Source of the DNA: Candidatus Methylomirabilis sp.
GTDB lineage: Bacteria > Muiribacteriota > Ozemobacteria > Ozemobacterales > Ozemobacteraceae
NCBI GenBank assembly: GCA_020722725.1
Contig: DYKG01000008.1
Coordinates: forward strand, 30,836 to 94,835
DNA: 64,000 nucleotides
Reading direction: 5' to 3'
This document shows, one piece after another, positions 34,023-42,567 of the stretch. A program made the translations under genes and the position numbers. The notes beneath the pieces are model-generated. The model ran no database searches, was not told the DNA's origin, and saw nothing but the letters and a program-made list of their open reading frames with translations. Within the stretch, counting starts at the first letter, position 1. Each line of letters starts with the position of its first letter.

Positions 34023-36065
34023 ATGAACAATCCTCTTGAATCACTGAAAGAGCAATTGAATTCCATTCAGGCAAAAACTTCACAGATTCGCTATCGGGTT
34101 CCTTCTCTTTGGGTGCCTGCCGGTAACGAACCCGTCGATGGAAAACCCCCTGTATCGGTGCAACCTGCCAAATTTTTTCTTTCGCATATTGAAGCTATAG
34201 AAAAAAATCAGGTTGCCGGCATTGATCCGGCTCGCTCTTTGAATTCTCAAATACCGGGCAATAAATGTGGCGAATGGATTGCTTCACAAAGCATTTACAA
34301 TATTTTTGTCAGGCTTACTTCTGCTTACGACCATGATGGTGATGGCCAGCTTGGTGGAAGCAGAGCAGACCTTACCCTGAATGCAGATGGCATAAGAGAA
34401 TCAGGCACTTTTCTGAAGTGCATTGCCATGCTTGGTTACATCAAGTCACTGGGTTGCGATACCATTCACCTGTTGCCGGTCACAGCTATCGGGCGTGACG
34501 GCAACAAGGGCGATCTGGGTTCACCCTATGCAGTCAGAAACCCTTATAAAATTGAAGCTACACTGGCTGATCCGCTTGTCGAGATGTCAGCCGAAGATCA
34601 ATTTAGAGCCTTTGTTTATGCGGCTCACATGATCGGCATGAGAGTAATTACCGAATTCGTTTTTAGAACTGCATCAAAAGACTCAGACTGGATAGCCAGC
34701 AATCCCGAGTGGTTTTATTGGATCGATGAAAATATCAAAGACCGCGACCCGGGTGAGACTGATCCCGAAAAGATTGCTGCCGGATATGGAAATCCGGTTT
34801 TTGACGCAGCAACTCTGAAACTGATCAATCAGAAGGTACAGTCTCATGATTTTAACCAATTGCCACCTCCGCCAGATTATTATCAGCACTTTTTCAAACT
34901 TTGTCCCGAAAAAAACACGGTTGCCCTGAATCGGCGTGGTCAGTATCGCGGCGTCAGTGTCTGCCCGAAAACCGGTGAAAAATTTTCGGTGCGAATTCCC
35001 GGTGCTTTTGCCGACTGGCCGCCAGACGACAACCAGCCGCCATGGGGAGATGTAACCTACCTGCGCATGTATCGTGATGAGAACCCGCAAAAGCCAGAGT
35101 TCAATTATATTGCCTACAACACCATCAGAATGTACGATACCAGCCTGGCAAAGCCTGAACTGGCAAACGAAAGTTTGTGGAAAACAATCGAAGAGCTTAT
35201 TCCTACCTATCAGCGCGAATACGGTATTGATGGGGTTATGGTTGATATGGGGCATGCGGTTCCGGTTAGTCTGATGCAGAAAATCATCAGCACCGCCAGA
35301 AAACATGATGAGAATTTTGCTTTTCTTTCCGAGAATTTTGAAATAAAGGAAGATTCGGTTCAGGCGGGCTATAACGCCGTTGTTGGTTATGCCTGGTGGG
35401 TGGAATATCGGCGCGATGGCATGTATGATCTGCTTAACCATGTAGGCAACCAGGGTGTTCCGCTATCTTTTTTCGGGGCAGTGGAAAACCACAACACACC
35501 GCGTGCTGCCGGGCGACCGGGTGGTGAGAAGTATGCCCGTTATGCTTTTCTTGTAAATACAATGCTGCCCCATTCCGTTCCATTTGTGCATTCAGGCCAG
35601 GAACTGGGTGAAACCATGCCGGTAAATACCGGTCTTGACTTCTCGAATCAGGATCTCGAAAAGCTTAAAGGCAAGAAGCTCGCTTTGTTCGATCTTTGCG
35701 GTTACAACTGGGATGGAAGCCACTCGATGTTTCCGTTTATCAAAAAAGTAATAGGTTTGCGCCACACGCATTCTGATGTGGTTGGGCTTACCGGCCGTGA
35801 AAGCTTTGCAACCGTTCTAACCGGACAGACTGATGTGATCTGCTTTTTGCGCCGGGGAGCGGGCAAACACCTGGCTGTCGTATTTAATCGAGATCTTGAG
35901 CGAAAACTGAAGGGCGAGCTCGAGCTTGAATGGGCGTTACCGAAAGAATCAGGAAAGGTGCGCAACCTTCTTGCCGAGGCTGGCCAAAAAAGTGAATATG
36001 AAGCTGTTAATGGGCGTATTCCTTACGACCTTGGGCCGGGAGAATGTGCCCTGTTGATCTGGTAA
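34023..36065 (+). CDS. GH13-type alpha-amylase-fold protein with altered catalytic residues
   Basis: 680 residues, no signal peptide, so cytosolic. A (beta/alpha)8 barrel of the alpha-amylase family is recognisable. There is an N-terminal extension of about 85 residues, then IYNIFVRLTSAYDHDGDG and DTIHLLPVTAIG (strand 3 region). Region II is GVMVDMGHA with the nucleophile Asp408, although the usual Arg two residues before is Met. Region III is FLSENFE with Glu437, and region IV reads AVENHNTPR with Asn491 in place of the transition-state Asp. A beta domain ends the protein. With two of the four near-invariant residues changed, a normal hydrolase is doubtful; a transferase or a non-catalytic role is possible. 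GGAG at 34010-34013 suits the ATG at 34023. Confidence 0.82.
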   Translation: MNNPLESLKEQLNSIQAKTSQIRYRVPSLWVPAGNEPVDGKPPVSVQPAKFFLSHIEAIEKNQVAGIDPARSLNSQIPGNKCGEWIASQSIYNIFVRLTSAYDHDGDGQLGGSRADLTLNADGIRESGTFLKCIAMLGYIKSLGCDTIHLLPVTAIGRDGNKGDLGSPYAVRNPYKIEATLADPLVEMSAEDQFRAFVYAAHMIGMRVITEFVFRTASKDSDWIASNPEWFYWIDENIKDRDPGETDPEKIAAGYGNPVFDAATLKLINQKVQSHDFNQLPPPPDYYQHFFKLCPEKNTVALNRRGQYRGVSVCPKTGEKFSVRIPGAFADWPPDDNQPPWGDVTYLRMYRDENPQKPEFNYIAYNTIRMYDTSLAKPELANESLWKTIEELIPTYQREYGIDGVMVDMGHAVPVSLMQKIISTARKHDENFAFLSENFEIKEDSVQAGYNAVVGYAWWVEYRRDGMYDLLNHVGNQGVPLSFFGAVENHNTPRAAGRPGGEKYARYAFLVNTMLPHSVPFVHSGQELGETMPVNTGLDFSNQDLEKLKGKKLALFDLCGYNWDGSHSMFPFIKKVIGLRHTHSDVVGLTGRESFATVLTGQTDVICFLRRGAGKHLAVVFNRDLERKLKGELELEWALPKESGKVRNLLAEAGQKSEYEAVNGRIPYDLGPGECALLIW

Positions 36066-36100
36066 ATCAAACATTTTTTTGAGGATGCAGCTTTGGAAAA

Positions 36101-38938
36101 ATGGATATAACGATTGAAAAAATTGTTGAACTGCTGAATTCAGGTAATTCTGAATATCGCAAACAGGGTATTCTGCTTGCGGCAAAAACGAATGCGGTTG
36201 GTCTGGAAGATCAGCTGACTCGAATTGCCGGATCAGATCCCGATCAGGATCTCAGAATTCTGGCGCGAAAGGCGATAGACCGTCTAAAATCAACTGTTTC
36301 TCCCAATCAGGCTGAAGATGAAAAATTCGCCAATCAGCATTTTGAACAGCTTTTACAGTCTGAAGACCCTTATGCGCGATTTGCCGGGCTCAAGAAAGCG
36401 CTGAATCAGAACAATTCGATTGCCAGGCTTTGCATATTGTCTGCTCTTGAGAAAGAGCAGGTGCCTCAGCTGAAGGCATCGATGGTGATGGCGGTCGGAC
36501 GATTTGCCTCGCCCGATGATGTTGAGCTGATAAGTTCTTTTTTGCGCGACAGTGATTCGCGGGTCAGGGCCAATGCTGTTGAATCTTTGGCTGTAATCGG
36601 CGGTGAAGCGGCTAATCGCCATATCATCGCGATGATGGCCGATGAAGATAACCGGGTTAAGACCAATGTGGTCAAGGCATTAAAAGGCCTTGGCGGCCCC
36701 GGTCTGCTCCAACTGCTGCGCAGTATGGCACAGGATGACCGTGTCTGGATGAGGGCTTCAGCTGTTTTTGCCTTTTCCCGCATCAAGTCGCCACAGTCGC
36801 TGGTAATGCTGGCACAGGTGGCTTCATCAGACCCTGAAGAGCAGATCAGACAGAAAGCCTTAGCGGCAATCAATGAAGAGAAAAAAGAAGGAAACCCAGC
36901 GGCGGCATTAATTCTTGAAAAATTAACCACTCAGGTTGCCGGCCAGGAAAAGGAAACCACCCGACAGATCGAGACGGTTCTTGCCCCTCCTGGTGAATCC
37001 AATCTGGTTTTGCAGCTACAGAACGAAGATCCATGTCGGCGCTACCTTGCTCTTTCAGAATTAAGCGGCCAGTTTGAAAAATATGCCGAGGCTTTTATTG
37101 AAGCTTTCCAGCAGGAAAAAGATTCTTTTCTGCTGTCGATGATGCTGACTGTGGTTAAGGAGCGTAAGCCTCCGCAAACGATCAATCGCTGCATTCAACT
37201 ATTGAAGCATGATGACGACCGGGTGCGTGCAAATGCCGTAGAAGCCGCTGCGGCAGTTGAAGTTGTCAGCAGCGCCGATTACATTTTCCCTCTGCTGAAT
37301 GATAAAAACAGTCGGGTGGCGGCCAACGCCATTATTGCTCTGGGTGCGATTGGCCGGGTCGACATTTTTGCCGAGGTAAAGAAACTGCTCAACAAGGGTC
37401 GTGAGGCGTTCAGGCAGAGCGCTCTCTATGTAATTTCGCTGCAGCGCGAGCAGCAGTATGTCGGGCTTCTTGAAAAGCTGTTGCTGGATTCAAGCCCAAA
37501 AGTTCGTGATAAGGCTTATACCATTCTGAAGTCTTTTGTTACTGACAAGGTTCCAGGCGCTTTGCGACTTTACCAGGACGTAGAACAGCGGATCAGTCTT
37601 GAAAAAAGTCGTGAGACGTTTTTTGAAAACAGCCTTGATCAGCTGTTCAGCAGTCTGGTACACGCGATCAAATCTTCAGATAACACCCAGAAAGAGGAAT
37701 TTGTTTTCGAAAGAACCCCCGAGGCTGAAAAGCAGTCGCTGATTCAGCTTGCCCGCAAAGCTTTGGAAAGTCTCGATCATAAATACATCGATGAGCGTAC
37801 CGCTCAGATGCTGAGAAAAATCGAAGATGAGCTTAGTTCAATTAAAAATTTGATTGAAAAATCCGGGCAGACTCACGAAGCCAGAGTTGAAGACGCGGCC
37901 CGTCAAATGTCGGAAATCGAACTGCTGAAAATTGAACAGAAGAGCCTTAAAGCCAGAAGAGACGCGATTCTGGTGGCGTTTGCACTCGATATTTTTGGGG
38001 CACGTTCCAGTCTTGACAGCAAAAGCCAGGCTTTTCTTCGAGTTGAGCTGGCAAGGGTCGAAGGAAGTCTGTGTACCCGGGTTCCGGCCGGATCATTCTC
38101 CATACTTCCACCGGATGAGGCTTCGGTAAGCGAGATTTTCGACTTGACCATGCGTCTTTATCAGAAGCATGTGTGGTTTTTTTCATTCGAAACCGGACGA
38201 AAATTCTTGCGCTTTTTACTGATGATGATGGTAGCTGGCTTTTTGTTCGGAATCTTTAAGTTTATGAGCGTGCCGGTTGCAGGTTTTTTCGCGATTCTGG
38301 CGACTCCCTATTGTGCCTATAAAGCGCTTGGCATTTTTGTTGAGTGGAAGATACTTACCGTATGCATGGTTGAAGATTTCGTTCATGGTCGTGAAGGCTC
38401 ATCGTCAGAATGGCACAGCAGGGTCAATGACCTTTATTCTCATGTTTTTTCCAATTCTCTGCGCAAGTATTTTTATCTGATTGCCTGGTCGATTACCGCG
38501 CTTATGATTGGTGGTACAGTTATCGCAAGCGGTGAAAGCTACCCTGAAATTGTTTTTATTGCGCCGTTAACCAAGCTTATCGGTTTGCTGATGATGATTT
38601 TTGTCATGGCTTCGGTTTATTTCAAATTTTTGTTTATCGAACCGGTCAGTGTTCTCGAAAATAAGGCCGATGCATTCGGTATGGCTGAAAAAATCTTTAA
38701 TCAGAATAAAGTTAAATTCTCGACGCTGATAATTTTTTCGACCTTTATTATGATGCTTATTTCCGGCACTTCAACACAAACCCTTACCTTTCTGGTTCCC
38801 GTACTGCCTGGCAAAATGACCGAAATTCTTGCAACCTTTCTTGCCGTGATTTCTGAAGTCTGTCTTTTCCCAATAACCTTTTCCAGCGTAGTTATCTATT
38901 CGCTGATGTTTTTTCGCGGTCAGAAGAATCAGGTTTGA
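36101..38938 (+). CDS. HEAT-repeat protein with C-terminal membrane domain
   Basis: 945 residues. Residues about 1-510 are HEAT-type repeats of roughly 30 residues, for example DDVELISSFLRDSDSRVRANAVESLAVIGG and DDRVRANAVEAAAAVEV, including the R-V-R-x-[ND]-A signature several times. Residues about 560-640 are charged and helical (coiled coil). From about 690 there are five or more membrane spans (FLRFLLMMMVAGFLFGIF, AGFFAILATPYCAYKALGIF, LIAWSITALMIGGTVIA, LIGLLMMIFVMASVYF and others). It looks like an inner-membrane protein with a large cytosolic solenoid, perhaps a scaffold. I know no named family with this order. It overlaps the convergent rhomboid gene by 10 bases. Confidence 0.85.
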   Translation: MDITIEKIVELLNSGNSEYRKQGILLAAKTNAVGLEDQLTRIAGSDPDQDLRILARKAIDRLKSTVSPNQAEDEKFANQHFEQLLQSEDPYARFAGLKKALNQNNSIARLCILSALEKEQVPQLKASMVMAVGRFASPDDVELISSFLRDSDSRVRANAVESLAVIGGEAANRHIIAMMADEDNRVKTNVVKALKGLGGPGLLQLLRSMAQDDRVWMRASAVFAFSRIKSPQSLVMLAQVASSDPEEQIRQKALAAINEEKKEGNPAAALILEKLTTQVAGQEKETTRQIETVLAPPGESNLVLQLQNEDPCRRYLALSELSGQFEKYAEAFIEAFQQEKDSFLLSMMLTVVKERKPPQTINRCIQLLKHDDDRVRANAVEAAAAVEVVSSADYIFPLLNDKNSRVAANAIIALGAIGRVDIFAEVKKLLNKGREAFRQSALYVISLQREQQYVGLLEKLLLDSSPKVRDKAYTILKSFVTDKVPGALRLYQDVEQRISLEKSRETFFENSLDQLFSSLVHAIKSSDNTQKEEFVFERTPEAEKQSLIQLARKALESLDHKYIDERTAQMLRKIEDELSSIKNLIEKSGQTHEARVEDAARQMSEIELLKIEQKSLKARRDAILVAFALDIFGARSSLDSKSQAFLRVELARVEGSLCTRVPAGSFSILPPDEASVSEIFDLTMRLYQKHVWFFSFETGRKFLRFLLMMMVAGFLFGIFKFMSVPVAGFFAILATPYCAYKALGIFVEWKILTVCMVEDFVHGREGSSSEWHSRVNDLYSHVFSNSLRKYFYLIAWSITALMIGGTVIASGESYPEIVFIAPLTKLIGLLMMIFVMASVYFKFLFIEPVSVLENKADAFGMAEKIFNQNKVKFSTLIIFSTFIMMLISGTSTQTLTFLVPVLPGKMTEILATFLAVISEVCLFPITFSSVVIYSLMFFRGQKNQV

Positions 38939-39729
38939 ACTTTTTTCTCCCGGAACAGGAACCCAAAAGTCAGTCCAGCCAGAAAACCGAAAAAATGCGC
39001 GTCAAACGCCGTCGTACTATTGGTCGCAGAGGTCATGGAAAGGAAGTTGATCAGCAAATACATGCCAAGAACCACAAAGGCCGGTACATCTATTCGCCTG
39101 ATGAAAAACCAGATTGGGCAGAAATAAGTGGTGATGCGGTTTGAAGGGAACATAATGACATAGGCTCCCATTACCGCGCTGACCGCTCCACTGGCTCCAA
39201 CCAGCGGAACGACCGAATCGATTCGAATCAGTACATGCCCAAGGCTTGAAAGAATACCGGCGGTCAGATAAAAAAGCAGAAACTTGAAGCTGCCCATTTT
39301 TTCTTCGACGTTGTCGGTGAAGATCCAGAAAAACCAGATGTTTGACAGCAAGTGCATCCAACCGCCGTGCATGAACATACAGGTCAATGGCATGAGATAA
39401 ATCCAGAAAAGTGAACTTTCAACCGTTGCCATATCGGCAAGCTTCTTCTCTTCAGCATTTGCCGGCATGGCTTTGATTCGCTTCATTTCCTTCTTGCCTA
39501 AATACTGTTCGAAAGACCCAACCCCGTATGTGCTTTCGCCATTAAGAAAGACAGACGGAACCAGGCCGTGGCGGTAAAGAAAATGAATCTGGCTTTTCTG
39601 AGATGGGTCAGAAAAGCCAAGAATCATCCAGTAGAGATGCACGATCAGACAGATTCCGATAATGGTGTAGCTCACTATTGGAATCGTTTTTACTGACTCA
39701 TTATTCTGATCGTGCAGCGGAAAAAACAT
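38929..39729 (-). CDS. Rhomboid-family intramembrane serine protease
   Basis: 266 residues with six or seven spans. It has the rhomboid motifs HGGWMHLLSN (oxyanion-side His and Asn, 121-130), GASGAVSAVMG with catalytic Ser180, and AFDAHFFGFLAG with catalytic His245. It cleaves membrane proteins within or next to their transmembrane segment; the substrate is unknown. An ~85-residue loop between spans one and two, KKEMKRIKAMPANAEEKKL, is larger than in GlpG. It is followed three bases later by the M3 peptidase stop on the same strand, so the peptidase gene is upstream of it and the two may share an mRNA. Confidence 0.92.
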   Translation of the reverse strand: MFFPLHDQNNESVKTIPIVSYTIIGICLIVHLYWMILGFSDPSQKSQIHFLYRHGLVPSVFLNGESTYGVGSFEQYLGKKEMKRIKAMPANAEEKKLADMATVESSLFWIYLMPLTCMFMHGGWMHLLSNIWFFWIFTDNVEEKMGSFKFLLFYLTAGILSSLGHVLIRIDSVVPLVGASGAVSAVMGAYVIMFPSNRITTYFCPIWFFIRRIDVPAFVVLGMYLLINFLSMTSATNSTTAFDAHFFGFLAGLTFGFLFREKKVQT

Positions 39730-39732
39730 GGG

Positions 39733-41838
39733 CTATTTTAGACCTGAATGCTTCATCAGAGCTTCAGTTGTGGCATCGCGGCCGCGAAACTGACGGTATA
39801 CTTCGCTGGGATGCCTGCTTCCACCAAGTGCCAGAATGGTGTCGCGGTATTTGCGACCCAGTTCACTGATTTTGTTCTCATTCTCCAGTCCCGCTTCCTC
39901 AAACGCAGCAAAGGCATCTGAGCTGAGAACCTCGGCCCATTTGTAGCTGTAATAGCCGGCGCTGTAGCCGCCCGAAAAAATATGGGAAAAGCTGTTGAGA
40001 AATTTTTCATGTTCGTAAGGCGCAATGACTCTGCACTGGCGGGCGATCCGCTCAGCAACCTGCTGCGGGGTTTCTTTGCCTTCAGGCTCGAATTCGTGGT
40101 GCAGGTACATGTCAACGCGGCCGAATTCGATCTGGCGCAGCATCGCTGTTCCGGCACGGAAATTCTTTGAAGCTTTGATTTTTTCAAAAAGATCTTCAGG
40201 AAGAGGTTCGCCAGTTTCAAAATGTCTGGTCATGCCAAGCAGGGTCTTCTTGTGAAAACACCAGTTTTCCATAAATTGACTTGCAAGTTCGACAGCATCC
40301 CATTCAACTCCGTTGATTCCAGCGGCTTCGGCCTCGTTAACCGTGGTAAGCATGCCCTGAAGACCATGGCCAAATTCATGAAACAGAGTTTGTACTTCGC
40401 CAAAGCCCATTAAAGAAGGCTTTTCACCCACCGGTGGGGTACCATTGCAGACCAGATAGATAACCGGGTTTCTTACTTTTGCATTGATTATTCTGCGGCC
40501 AAAGCATTCATTCATCCAGGCTCCACCACGCTTTTCAGCGGGCCGGGAGTAGGGGTCGAGGTAGAAATTGGCAATTACCTGCCCAGCTTCATTGCGAACT
40601 TCGAAAAACATTACATCTTCGTTCCATCTGGGAAACTGGCCTTTGAACTGAACGATACTGATCGAGAAAAGCCTTTCAGCAAGACTGAACAGGCCATCTA
40701 ATACGCGTGGAAGCGGGAAATACGGCCTGAGCATTTCATCAGTGTAATTGAAGCTTTTTTCGCGTAGTCGCTCAGCGTAAAATCCCATATCCCAATGTTT
40801 CAATTCGCCCGGATGCTTCATTTCGGCAGCGATCTTTTTCAGTTCTTCATGCTCTTTGTGTGCAAACGGCATGGCTGCTTCGGCAAGCTCGTCGCCCATT
40901 TTTCTTACCGCTTCGACGGTTGTTGCCATTTTGTTCGAGAGGCTGAGTTCGGCGAAAGTCTCGAAACCAAGAATTTTGGCTTCTTCACGGCGAAGTTTCA
41001 GAATTTCATTGATCAAAGGTGTGTTGTCGAGCTTGCCCTCTGACGCTTTGGTCATCTGTGCGTGATACACCTGACGGCGCAACTCGGCATTGCGGCAATG
41101 CTGCAAAAACGGCCCTGAAATCGGGTAGTCGAGAGTCACCCGCCATGGGCCTTTTTCCGGGTCGGCTTTGGTATCTTTGTTGCCCTTTTCTTTTGCCCAT
41201 GACTGGGAAGTCAGGTTCTTCAAATTGCCGGGCCAGCCTTCCGTATCTTTTGGGTCAGTTATTATCAACTCAAAAGCTTTGGTGGCATCGAGAACATTAT
41301 TGGAAAAATCGGTGCTCAGCTTTGAAAGCCGATTGGCGATTTCGTTGAATCTTTCTTTTTCTTTGCCTTCAAGGCCGACCCCTGCCTGCTCAGCTGCTTT
41401 AAGCTTTTTTTCAATAATTCGTTTTTTGGCTTCGTTGAAGCTGGCAAATTCTCTTCCGGCCCTGATTGCCTTCAATCCTTCATATATCGGCTTGCTCTGC
41501 GACATTCGCAGGCTGAAAGTCACAACTTTCGGCAGTATTTCCTGGTAAGCCTGCCGCAACTCATCTGAGTTCTTAACGCTGATCAGGTGGTTGATTACTC
41601 CCCAGGTATATTCAAAATGCAGGTCGAGGTCTTCAAGGGGCTGGCAAAGGCCTTCCCAGGTTGGAATAATTTTATTTTCAATTTTGCAGAGTTCCGCTTC
41701 AATCTGATCCAGCGTCGCATTCATTGCGGGAACCACATGTGAAGGCTGAATTTTTTCAAATTCAGGCAGGCCGCTGCGCTTCATCAAAGGATTGTCATTC
41801 AGAGCATTCTTTTCCATTTCCATCTGCTGCGCGTTCAT
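39733..41838 (-). CDS. prlC: M3-family oligopeptidase (oligopeptidase A-like)
   Basis: 701 residues, normal for oligopeptidase A/PrlC. It is a cytosolic zinc peptidase that degrades short peptides, including cleaved signal peptides. The zinc motif is TLFHEFGHGLQGML (HExGH) with the downstream Glu in EWDAVELASQFMENW. The C-terminal YSAGYYSYKWAEVLSSDAFAAFE is diagnostic for the family. The N-terminus lacks a signal peptide. GGGAGA precedes the ATG at 41838. Only four bases separate it from the rhomboid gene downstream, which suggests a common transcript and possibly a shared role in membrane-protein turnover. Confidence 0.94.
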   Translation of the reverse strand: MNAQQMEMEKNALNDNPLMKRSGLPEFEKIQPSHVVPAMNATLDQIEAELCKIENKIIPTWEGLCQPLEDLDLHFEYTWGVINHLISVKNSDELRQAYQEILPKVVTFSLRMSQSKPIYEGLKAIRAGREFASFNEAKKRIIEKKLKAAEQAGVGLEGKEKERFNEIANRLSKLSTDFSNNVLDATKAFELIITDPKDTEGWPGNLKNLTSQSWAKEKGNKDTKADPEKGPWRVTLDYPISGPFLQHCRNAELRRQVYHAQMTKASEGKLDNTPLINEILKLRREEAKILGFETFAELSLSNKMATTVEAVRKMGDELAEAAMPFAHKEHEELKKIAAEMKHPGELKHWDMGFYAERLREKSFNYTDEMLRPYFPLPRVLDGLFSLAERLFSISIVQFKGQFPRWNEDVMFFEVRNEAGQVIANFYLDPYSRPAEKRGGAWMNECFGRRIINAKVRNPVIYLVCNGTPPVGEKPSLMGFGEVQTLFHEFGHGLQGMLTTVNEAEAAGINGVEWDAVELASQFMENWCFHKKTLLGMTRHFETGEPLPEDLFEKIKASKNFRAGTAMLRQIEFGRVDMYLHHEFEPEGKETPQQVAERIARQCRVIAPYEHEKFLNSFSHIFSGGYSAGYYSYKWAEVLSSDAFAAFEEAGLENENKISELGRKYRDTILALGGSRHPSEVYRQFRGRDATTEALMKHSGLK

Positions 41839-41962
41839 CTTTATTCTCCCAAGTAAATATTTTCAGCATTTTAGAAGTTTTACCTGTAATTGACAAACAA
41901 AAAATGAAAAAAACTCAGTATTTTTCCGATAATTCATATGAATAACCAAGACGGAAGGTGCC

Positions 41963-42538
41963 ATGAAAAAAAATCTGCTGCTAGTTATGCTGGTATTGGC
42001 CGTGACTGTGATCTCGCCTGGCTGTAGCGAAAAAACCGGCATTCTGCCAGAACCTCAGCCTGAGCCTATTTTTGTTACCCCCACGATTTATGATTTGCAG
42101 GTGCAGAACAACAGCATTTCAAAGTGCGGTGGTGGAATCATGTCGATCGCGTGCACCTGGACCTCGCCATGGAAGGTTGCCACGGCGACTGCCTTTCTTG
42201 GCTTTGTTAAGACAATTCAGGACCAGAAAACCGAGCCGGTTGGGGTAATCGGTTCATCGACCACCGGGGTTATTCTCAACAATCTGAGAGCACAAACGGT
42301 AACTACTGACTGCACTGCCTCTGATACTGCTGCATTTTTTGCCAAGTATGCAGAACCAATCGAGATTCCCACTATGATCGGCACCAATGAGAATTCAGGG
42401 CGCTGGGAAGTGGATATTCCGTTTGCTCCCGCAGATACCTCAATCGCGCCTCTTGGTGTTTACCAGATGATTTTTTACATGAAAATGAATCATATCAAAA
42501 CAAACACGCTGGCATTTGAACTTACGTTTGTGCCCTGA
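41963..42538 (+). CDS. Lipoprotein of unknown function
   Basis: 191 residues. The signal peptide ends in a lipobox (VISPGC, Cys about residue 21), so the mature protein is lipid-anchored. A Pro/Glu-rich linker (LPEPQPEPIFVTP) follows. The remainder is beta-rich with no recognised motif, plus three more Cys (in SKCGG, SIACT and TTDCT) that could make a disulfide. GACGGAAGG lies upstream of the ATG. The gene stands alone between two minus-strand genes, convergent with the multi-nuclease gene. Confidence 0.8.
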   Translation: MKKNLLLVMLVLAVTVISPGCSEKTGILPEPQPEPIFVTPTIYDLQVQNNSISKCGGGIMSIACTWTSPWKVATATAFLGFVKTIQDQKTEPVGVIGSSTTGVILNNLRAQTVTTDCTASDTAAFFAKYAEPIEIPTMIGTNENSGRWEVDIPFAPADTSIAPLGVYQMIFYMKMNHIKTNTLAFELTFVP

Positions 42539-42567
42539 AATTTTTCAATTAACTTCATCAAGCTCAA

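Noticed and set aside
34683..35441. 252-codon minus-strand frame
   Set aside because: Antisense shadow of the GH13-type gene; composition is not protein-like and there is no binding site.
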